A DNA stretch of 55,582 bases from Nonomuraea deserti (GTDB lineage: Bacteria > Actinomycetota > Actinomycetes > Streptosporangiales > Streptosporangiaceae), in the NCBI RefSeq assembly GCF_004348685.1, contig NZ_SMKO01000041.1:1-55582 (forward strand). Direction: 5' to 3'. How positions within the stretch are numbered: the stretch's first letter is position 1; each line of letters starts with the position of its first letter. The notes beneath the pieces are model-generated. The model was not told the origin of the DNA, did no database searches, and saw nothing but the letters and a program-made list of their open reading frames with translations. Below are positions 49,852 through 55,582 of this stretch, in pieces. Both the position numbers and the translations under genes were made by a program.

Positions 49852-50460
49852 TCAGCGTACGAACGTCGACTCGTAGAGCACGAGCAGATGCTCCAGGACC
49901 CGCTCTTCCGGCCAGCCACGATCGACCATGAGGCGGTCGAACAGGTCGGTCGAGATCAGGCTCCAGAGCATGTCGGCCGCCGTGTCGGCGGTCCAGGGAG
50001 ACGCCAGCCGGCCCTCGTCGGCGAGCCGGGCGGCGATGCGGCGGCAGTTGTCCAGCTGGGCGGTCGCGACCGTCCTCTTGTGCCGCGCGGCGTCGGGGTC
50101 CTGGGGGTCGACGCGGTCCAGCGCGTGGTTCATCGCGGTGAGCCGCGGGTGATAGCGGACCAGATGGCGCACCCACGCCCGCAGCGCCTCGGTCGAGTCG
50201 GCGGCCTCCCAGACCCCGGCCAGCGACTCGGCCAGCCCTTCCTGGCCGGCCACATATCCGAACAGCGCGGTGACCATGTCGGTGCGCGAACGGAAGTGCA
50301 GGTAGACCGCGCGCCGGGAGACGCCGGCGCGCTGGGCGACCTCAGCCATGGTCAGGGCGTCGAAACCGTCGCTCTCCAGGATCTCCCTGGTGGCCGCGAG
50401 CAGGGCGTCGCGGGTGCGCCGGCTGCGCGCGTTGTGCGGGTCGTCGATCGCCGGTGACAT
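49852..50460 (-). CDS. TetR-family repressor
   Basis: This 202-residue regulator has an N-terminal HTH (about 15-62; ALLAATREILESDGFDALTMAEVAQRAGVSRRAVYLHFRSR region) and an all-helical ligand domain. It lies 125 bases before the MFS-wrbA genes on the same strand, and divergent to the alpha/beta-hydrolase gene at 50577. It probably represses the MFS promoter and possibly itself. Confidence 0.9.
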   Translation of the reverse strand: MSPAIDDPHNARSRRTRDALLAATREILESDGFDALTMAEVAQRAGVSRRAVYLHFRSRTDMVTALFGYVAGQEGLAESLAGVWEAADSTEALRAWVRHLVRYHPRLTAMNHALDRVDPQDPDAARHKRTVATAQLDNCRRIAARLADEGRLASPWTADTAADMLWSLISTDLFDRLMVDRGWPEERVLEHLLVLYESTFVR

Positions 50461-50576
50461 GGCCGCCCCTCGTGGTAACTGCGCATCATGTGCACTTTAC
50501 TCCGCTCCCGCAGCGCGGCTCCGGACGGCGGAAAAGCCGTTGCCCCCGCCGGAGCGGCGCTGACAGGATCCGGGCC

Positions 50577-51416
50577 ATGCCTTCCCTGTCCGCGCATGAC
50601 GGCGCCGTGCTCGCCTACCACGTCCACGGTGACGGCTCCCCGCTGATCTGCTTGCCGGGCGGCCCGATGTTGCCCTCGGCCCGCCTCGGCGAGCTCGGCG
50701 GCCTGTCCGCGCGCAAGCGCCTGATCATGCTGGATCTGCGGGGCACCGGCGGGTCCGCGACGCCCGCCGACTCCTCCGCCTACCGCTGCGACCGCCTCGT
50801 CGACGACGTCGAGGCCCTCCGCCTGCACCTCGGGCTCGACCGGATCGACCTGCTCGGCCACTGCGCCGGCGCGAACCTCGTGGTGCGGTACGCGGCCCGG
50901 CACCCCGCGCACACCGGCAGGCTCGCGCTGATCACGCCGAGCACGCGGGCGGTGGGCATCGAGATCACCGGGGAGTGGCGGCGGGAGACCGCGCGGCTCC
51001 GGGCGGGCGAGCCCTGGTTCGCGCGGGCGTACGCGGGCCTGGAGGCGGCCACGGCGGGCACGGCCACGGCGGACGACTGGGAGGCCGTCACGCCGTTCAC
51101 CCACGGCCGGTGGGACGCGGCGGCCCAGGCTCACCACGCGGCCGACGAGGCGCAGCGCAACGAGGAGGCGGCGGCCGCGTTCGGCGGCGAAGGGGCCTTC
51201 GAGCCCGCCGCCACCCGCGCGGCGCTCGCCGCCTTCGGCGGCCCGGTCCTGCTGCTCGCCGGGGAGGTGGACGTGGCCGCCCCACTCCCCGCCATGACCG
51301 AGTACGCCGGCCTGTTCAATCACGCCACGCTCACCGTCCAGCCCGGCGCGGGCCACTTCCCGTGGCTCGACGACGCCGACCGCTTCGTGAGCACCGTCGC
51401 AGCGTTCATCGACTGA
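50577..51416 (+). CDS. alpha/beta hydrolase with GHCAG nucleophile motif
   Basis: This 279-residue cytosolic protein has the proline iminopeptidase-like plan: CLPGGPMLPSA near the N-terminus, LIMLDLRGTGGSATP, the elbow LLGHCAGANLVVRYA, Asp in LLAGEVDVAAPL and His in QPGAGHFPWL. The elbow carries Cys where this family normally has Ser, so it may act as a thiol hydrolase, have altered chemistry, or be inactive. ATG 50577 was chosen for family length and AGGA upstream; the frame extends farther back across the TetR promoter. Its substrate is unknown. Confidence 0.82.
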   Translation: MPSLSAHDGAVLAYHVHGDGSPLICLPGGPMLPSARLGELGGLSARKRLIMLDLRGTGGSATPADSSAYRCDRLVDDVEALRLHLGLDRIDLLGHCAGANLVVRYAARHPAHTGRLALITPSTRAVGIEITGEWRRETARLRAGEPWFARAYAGLEAATAGTATADDWEAVTPFTHGRWDAAAQAHHAADEAQRNEEAAAAFGGEGAFEPAATRAALAAFGGPVLLLAGEVDVAAPLPAMTEYAGLFNHATLTVQPGAGHFPWLDDADRFVSTVAAFID

Positions 51417-51536
51417 CAACGCCCGGCATGCCCTGACTTAGCCCCCAACAAGGCGATAAGCACGGGTGTAGCCTGCTGTGGTCCCAGGCAGTGATCTCTC
51501 GCGGCCCGGGCCTGCCGTCTGGTTGAGGAGATGCGG

Positions 51537-52808
51537 ATGCCGACCCGCGATGCCGGGAACCGCAGGAGACCTGCCGATCGATGGGACGTGTTCGCCCGTG
51601 GCCGGACCACCCTGAACGCGCTCGAACGCCTCATCGGCGGGCTCGGCACGGGGGTCCTGGCGCTGGTCTCGGTCATGATGCTGGTCGCCACAGCGCTCAC
51701 GTCCGTGATCGGCGTGGGAGTGTGGCTGGCGCCCGCCGCGCTGCACGGGCTGCGCGCGGTCGCGAACCGGGAGCGCTCCCGGCTGTCCGACTGGGGTCAT
51801 GCGCTCATCAGCCCTGAGCCGTTGCCCGAGGGGCTGCGCGCCGCGCTGGCCGACCGGACCGTGCGCAGGGAACTCGCCTGGGTGGTCACCCACGCCTCGC
51901 TCGGGTTGTTCCTCGGCACGCTCGGCCTCACCCTGCCCATCAAAGCCATGCAGGACGCGACGTTCTGGGCGTGGTGGTGGCTGCTGCCGCCGGGAGAGGC
52001 CTCCGACGGCGGCCTGGGGCTCTGGACCGTGGACGACGTCCCCAGTGCCCTGTCCATCGTCCTGGTGGCTCCGGTGTGGATCGCGCTCACCATGATCTTC
52101 ACACCGGCCATGGCGTGGCTGCAGGCCTGGCCGGGACGCCGGCTCCTGGCCCCCGATCCCGACGCCGACCTCGGCGTACGCGTGGCGCAGCTGACCGCGA
52201 CCCGTGCCGCCGCGCTGGACGCGCACGCCACCGAGCTGCGGCGGATCGAGCGGTCGCTGCACGACGGCACGCAGAACCGGCTCGTCGCCGTCAACGTGCT
52301 GGTCGGCGCGGCCCGCCGTGCCGTGGAGCGCAACCCGGCCGCCGCCGAGGACATCCTCGACCAGGCCCAGGGCGCCGCCGAGCAGGCGCTCACCGAGCTG
52401 CGCGGGGTCGTGCGCAGCATCCTGCCGCCGGTGCTGGCCGAACGGTCGCTGGCCGACGCTCTCGACGGCCTGGCCACGACCTTCCCGCTGCCGTGCACGG
52501 TCGATGCCGACATCCCCGTCAGGTGCGCCATGTCCGTCGAGGCCACGGCCTATTTCGTGGTGGCCGAGGCACTCACCAACATCGCCAAGCACAGCAGAGC
52601 CCGGAGGGCGCACATCCGGGTGCGCCGCCACGATGACCTGCTGCACGTCGAGGTCGTCGACGACGGGAAGGGCGGGGCCGACGAGAACACCGGATCGGGG
52701 ATCGGCGGCATCCGGCGCCGGACGGAGGCGCACGACGGGACGTTCGCGTTCGACAGCCCTCCGGGCGGACCCACCACCCTCAGGGTCAGCCTCCCCTGCG
52801 GGGCCTGA
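51537..52808 (+). CDS. NarL-type sensor histidine kinase (orphan)
   Basis: This 423-residue membrane kinase has about four helices in the first 190 residues, a short outer loop, and a HisKA_3 dimerisation helix with ELRRIERSLHDGTQNRLVAV (phosphorylated His). An ATPase domain follows, with VVAEALTNIAKHSRA (N box), VVDDGKGGA and GSGIGGIRRRTEAHDG (G box). ATG 51537 has GAGGAG seven bases upstream; an ATG six bases earlier is too close to that site. No response regulator gene is adjacent, although these kinases are nearly always paired with one. Confidence 0.9.
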   Translation: MPTRDAGNRRRPADRWDVFARGRTTLNALERLIGGLGTGVLALVSVMMLVATALTSVIGVGVWLAPAALHGLRAVANRERSRLSDWGHALISPEPLPEGLRAALADRTVRRELAWVVTHASLGLFLGTLGLTLPIKAMQDATFWAWWWLLPPGEASDGGLGLWTVDDVPSALSIVLVAPVWIALTMIFTPAMAWLQAWPGRRLLAPDPDADLGVRVAQLTATRAAALDAHATELRRIERSLHDGTQNRLVAVNVLVGAARRAVERNPAAAEDILDQAQGAAEQALTELRGVVRSILPPVLAERSLADALDGLATTFPLPCTVDADIPVRCAMSVEATAYFVVAEALTNIAKHSRARRAHIRVRRHDDLLHVEVVDDGKGGADENTGSGIGGIRRRTEAHDGTFAFDSPPGGPTTLRVSLPCGA

Positions 52809-52822
52809 GCCGGCCCGCTCAG
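52805..52822. terminator. bidirectional hairpin between convergent genes
   Basis: CTGAGC-CGGCCC-GCTCAG is a 6-bp stem spanning both stop codons (52806-52808 and 52819-52821). It can end transcription from either side. Confidence 0.45.
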
Positions 52823-54495
52823 CCGCGCAGCCGCTTGCCCAGGGCGCGTTTCACGGTGCTGGACAGGGTGGTGCGCATTCCGCGCTGGGCCTTCTGGGCC
52901 GCGTAGAGCTCGCGGCGCAGCGTGCCGACCTCGCGGCGCAGCTCCACGGTGCTCTTGCGCCAGCGCGCGGCCTCGTCCCGCCACTTGGTGACCTGCGCGC
53001 GCAGCCGCTCTGACTCCTTGGCCAGCCGAGCCGCCTCGACCTTGGCCTGGATCGTGGCTTTGTACGCGCTGCGCCGCCCGGGCAGCTCGGCGGGCTCGCG
53101 GGTGAAGGCGTGCTTGTCGCCGTCGACCCGCTGGACGCCCGCGACGGCCTCCACGGCGTCGTCGAGCGGCTCGCCCGCCCGGGCGACGAGCCGGGCGCGG
53201 GCGAACGAGGACACGCGCTCCAGCCTGGCCGACACCGCGTCGCCGGCCGACTCGTCGAGCACCACCTCGATCAGGCCGAGCCCTTCGACGCGGGCCAGGT
53301 CGAGCAGCACGGCCACGCTGTCCTCGCCGGGCGCCCAGCCCGCCGGCAGGCGCAGCACGAACGGGACGCGCGGGTCGACCTCTTCCGCGGTCGCCAGGCG
53401 CACCCGGCTCTCGTGCTCGTAGTGGCCGTGGACCAGCACCAGGTCGAGGTTGGGGTCGTTGAGCGGGGCGCGGCGGTCGCGGTCGAGCGTGTCCCACGGG
53501 CCGACCACGACGACGGACAGATCCACCACGGTCGACGCGAGCAGCGCGTCCACGCTGGCGCGGACGGCTTCGTACCCGGCCGTGCCGTCGATGACGGCGG
53601 TCACGTAGGGCACCTTCCACTGCCGCGTCGGGTGCGTGCGCAACCACTGGTAGGCCGGGATGCGGTCGGCGACGAACGCGTGGCTGACCCGGTCGATGCT
53701 CTTCTGCTGGCGCATCCGCATGGTCGGCCCGAGGTGGTAGGCGCGGGCCCGCGGCTCGGGGATGAACACCGCTCCTGCCTGGTGGAGGCGGAAGCCCATC
53801 TCGGTGTCCTGGCCGACGATCAGGTCGTCGTCCATGGGCCCGGCCGCCTGGACGAGGCGGGCGTTGACGGAGGTGGCGCCGCCGACGTGCAGGCTGAACG
53901 GGCGCGGCGAGTTGGTGGTGAGACCGTCGGTGCGCTCCACCAGGCCGACGAGCCAGGCGTGCGGCGCGGCCGGCTCGAACGCCGCCTCCAGGTCGTCGGG
54001 CAGCAGTTCGGGCAGCGGGGCCTCGGTGAACCTGATGTAGCTGGTCACCGAGAGGTAGGGGGCGGTGTGGTGCCAGCGCATGTGGGCCTCGATCGCGCCC
54101 GGGGTCAGCACCACGTCGGAGTCGAGCCAGAAGATCACGTCGCCGGTGGCCTCGGCGAGCCCCGCGTTGCGGGCGCAGGCCCGGCCGGGCTTGTCGCAGA
54201 CGACAAGGCGGGCCGCCGTGCCCCCGGGCAGGCGCAGCGGGGGCGAGGTGCCGTTGTCGACGACGATGATCTCCGTCAGCGCGGCCGGGTACGTCTGCCG
54301 CGCCAGGCCCTGTAACACCAGGTCGAGCTTGTCCTGAGCACCGTAGGCCGGGATGATCACGCTGACCCGCAGCTCGGGGGTGAACTGCTCCGGCGGCCGC
54401 AGAACGCGGTAGTCGTTGCCGCGCACGCGCCGCACACCACCGTCCGGCACCAGATCTTCAGGGAGGTGCGGGAGGCCGGGACGAATGTCGGACAT
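52819..54495 (-). CDS. GT2 glycosyltransferase with C-terminal coiled coil
   Basis: This 558-residue protein has a GT-A fold: VSVIIPAYGAQDKLDLVLQ, EIIVVDNGT, WLDSDVVLTPGAIE with the metal-binding DxD, and VGQDTEMGFRLHQAG with the catalytic Asp/Glu. After about residue 260 a second region of uncertain fold follows (VTAVIDGTAGYEAVRASVDALL, another partial GT2-like start). The last 100 residues form a charged coiled coil (KVEAARLAKESERLRAQ...RREVGTLRREL). It probably adds sugars to an envelope polymer or secondary product. It stands alone, convergent with the sensor kinase. Confidence 0.87.
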   Translation of the reverse strand: MSDIRPGLPHLPEDLVPDGGVRRVRGNDYRVLRPPEQFTPELRVSVIIPAYGAQDKLDLVLQGLARQTYPAALTEIIVVDNGTSPPLRLPGGTAARLVVCDKPGRACARNAGLAEATGDVIFWLDSDVVLTPGAIEAHMRWHHTAPYLSVTSYIRFTEAPLPELLPDDLEAAFEPAAPHAWLVGLVERTDGLTTNSPRPFSLHVGGATSVNARLVQAAGPMDDDLIVGQDTEMGFRLHQAGAVFIPEPRARAYHLGPTMRMRQQKSIDRVSHAFVADRIPAYQWLRTHPTRQWKVPYVTAVIDGTAGYEAVRASVDALLASTVVDLSVVVVGPWDTLDRDRRAPLNDPNLDLVLVHGHYEHESRVRLATAEEVDPRVPFVLRLPAGWAPGEDSVAVLLDLARVEGLGLIEVVLDESAGDAVSARLERVSSFARARLVARAGEPLDDAVEAVAGVQRVDGDKHAFTREPAELPGRRSAYKATIQAKVEAARLAKESERLRAQVTKWRDEAARWRKSTVELRREVGTLRRELYAAQKAQRGMRTTLSSTVKRALGKRLRG

Positions 54496-54745
54496 GCGCG
54501 TGGTGCTCCTCTGACAGTCGGCTCGGGGGTGGCGGACGGCGCTTTACATTACGCCACCTTCCTGGGGAAACCCATCGGTCAGAACGCTTTTGGGCCGCAT
54601 CGTCCCAGGTCGTCCCTACCAGCAAGCTCACAGGAACCCCGCTCCCGCGCCAGTGATCCACCTCACAGACCGCCGAATGCGGAACCTCCGGCCGCCTCCA
54701 CGGCTACCCACCGGGCAGCAGCAGTCGAACCACCGAGGAGTCACC
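54496..54745. other. divergent gap before the small secreted protein gene
   Basis: These 250 bases separate the GT2 gene from the next plus-strand gene. A frame beginning at 54590 runs through into the small gene but is not credible as coding. A TAATGT (minus, 54546-54551) could be a -10 box for the GT2 gene; nothing else definite was seen. Confidence 0.5.
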
Positions 54746-55147
54746 ATGGACAGGAAGACGAGCGCCGCGATCATCGGAGCGACCACCATGATCGCGGTGC
54801 TGGGGCTCGGCGCCGGGAGTTCCGCGAGCGCGTCCGGCGCCGCAGCGAGCGCGCCCAAGCCTCCCAAGGGCGCCAGGGCGGTCGTCCACGTGAGCCCCAA
54901 CCCCACCACCGAGCGCGGCCAGGAGGTGACCATCACGGGGCACTGCGGCGGCGGCAAGAAGCTCAAGGCGGTGCTCTCCGGGTTCAACGGCAAGCCGGCC
55001 CTGGAGAACATCCGCATCATCGAGGACGACCCGCGCGGGTTCAAGGCCAAGGCCACCCTCGTCCGCACGATCGGCAACGGCGTCGGCCCCGTCTTCGTGG
55101 ACTGCGGGGGCGAGGTCGGCGTGACCCTCCTGGTCACCCACGTCTGA
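54746..55147 (+). CDS. small secreted protein of unknown function
   Basis: This is a 133-residue exported protein: a signal peptide of about 30 residues (IIGATTMIAVLGLGAGSSASA) and a mature all-beta domain. The domain has two cysteines (TGHCGGGKK and VDCGGEV), probably joined, and strands ARAVVHVSPNPTTERGQEVTI and GVTLLVTHV. It resembles single immunoglobulin-like domains of actinomycete surface proteins. GAGGAG stands before ATG 54746. A terminator hairpin follows. Confidence 0.75.
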   Translation: MDRKTSAAIIGATTMIAVLGLGAGSSASASGAAASAPKPPKGARAVVHVSPNPTTERGQEVTITGHCGGGKKLKAVLSGFNGKPALENIRIIEDDPRGFKAKATLVRTIGNGVGPVFVDCGGEVGVTLLVTHV

Positions 55148-55170
55148 GCCGGGTCAGCCGAAGGATGTAG

Positions 55171-55189
55171 GCCGGTTTCATCAACCGGC
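55171..55189 (+). terminator. hairpin after the small secreted protein gene
   Basis: GCCGGTT-TCATC-AACCGGC forms a 7-bp stem with a 5-base loop, 24 bases after the stop codon. Confidence 0.6.
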
Positions 55190-55258
55190 AGGAAGCCCGC
55201 GCACCGCTTCTTTCACTAGCGTCGCCTGCGAAACCCCGTACGACCGGAAGAGGTTGTC

Positions 55259-55459
55259 ATGGCTCCCGCACACAAGACGCTCCTCACCGGCCTGGCGGTG
55301 TTCGTCGCCGGGGCGGCGTTGTGGTTGTTCGGCCTCGACGTCGAGATCGTGGTGATCACGCCGTCGAAGGCCGGCGTGGTCATGATGGTGCTCGGCGCGC
55401 TGGAGGCGCTGTACGGGGTCTACAAGATCGTGCGCGGCGATCCGGCGGAGCGCCGCTAG
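55259..55459 (+). CDS. small two-helix membrane protein (DUF5708-like)
   Basis: This 66-residue protein has two membrane helices (about 7-25 and 37-57) joined by a short loop, VEIVVITPSKAG, and a charged tail GDPAERR. It resembles small actinobacterial proteins I recall as DUF5708. GGAAGAGG stands six bases before the ATG. The function is unknown. Confidence 0.75.
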   Translation: MAPAHKTLLTGLAVFVAGAALWLFGLDVEIVVITPSKAGVVMMVLGALEALYGVYKIVRGDPAERR

Positions 55460-55479
55460 ATCGCTGATGTGAATTTGGG

Positions 55480-55582
55480 TTAGTGGTCGTAGGCGGTCAG
55501 GGACCGTTTCACGGGTGCGTCGGTGTTCCAGTTGTGCCAGATTGCGGCGTTGAGGGCGAGGATGCGTTGGCTGATGCGTGCC
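55480..55582 (-). mobile_element. C-terminal end of an IS982-like transposase (partial)
   Basis: The last 33 residues are visible (ARISQRILALNAAIWHNW, then PVKRSLTAYDH and a stop). The IWHNW...RSLxAYDH ending is typical of IS982-family transposases in actinomycetes. The gene runs off the right edge, so the element's other end and completeness cannot be seen. No terminal inverted repeat was identified in the 20 bases between this stop and the DUF5708-like gene. Confidence 0.75.

Overview
This is about 55.6 kb of very GC-rich DNA from an actinomycete. Frequent GTG starts, ATGA/GTGA stop-start overlaps, a complete conservon (sensor kinase, roadblock, DUF742, GTPase), receptor Ser/Thr kinases and large catabolic operons all point that way. 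The protein set resembles Streptosporangiales such as Nonomuraea, but that genus-level placement is a guess. No tRNA, rRNA, CRISPR array or prophage was seen. One transposase tail sits at the right edge.

Layout. (1) 3-5199: the 3' end of a large NRPS gene (A-PCP-C-PCP-TE, with an A-less last module and a cysteine thioesterase) runs straight into azlC and azlD. (2) 5386-8098: an AbgT-family transporter and an M20 carboxypeptidase G2-like peptidase. (3) 8128-13076 (minus): an FHA protein and two tandem paralogous receptor Ser/Thr kinases. (4) 13151-26520 (minus): a catabolic block holding recognisable lower-pathway genes of gallate/protocatechuate 4,5-cleavage (galB hydratase, galC aldolase, galD tautomerase), two ABC importers, a DUF6282 hydrolase, a DUF1932 dehydrogenase, an MFS carrier, a GntR/FCD regulator and a second FCD protein without an HTH. 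A shared ATTGT-centred palindrome overlaps the -10 boxes of two promoters and lies upstream of the HTH-less paralog.

(5) 26702-34404: a TSUP carrier, a secreted PQQ-type sugar dehydrogenase with a PKD domain, a Tat-exported TIM-barrel isomerase, a secreted S33 peptidase, a small conserved protein, a secreted C39-like protease and an SPFH-like lipoprotein. (6) 34477-41374 (minus): an IclR-controlled operon with a class III aminotransferase, a polyamine-type ABC importer and an AstE/AspA-like deacylase, apparently for uptake, deacylation and transamination of an acylated amine. (7) 41863-45739: the conservon cvnABCD. (8) 45757-55459: a secreted alpha/beta hydrolase, a GlsB-like membrane protein with an ECF-type promoter, a TetR-MFS-WrbA unit, an alpha/beta hydrolase with a Cys nucleophile, an orphan NarL-type histidine kinase, a GT2 glycosyltransferase and two small proteins. 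(9) 55480-55582: the end of an IS982-like transposase.

The most distinctive loci are the NRPS-azlCD unit, whose release chemistry may be unusual, and the galBCD catabolic regulon, where ABC import and a DUF6282 hydrolase replace the usual upper-pathway enzymes and a truncated regulator paralog keeps the operator.
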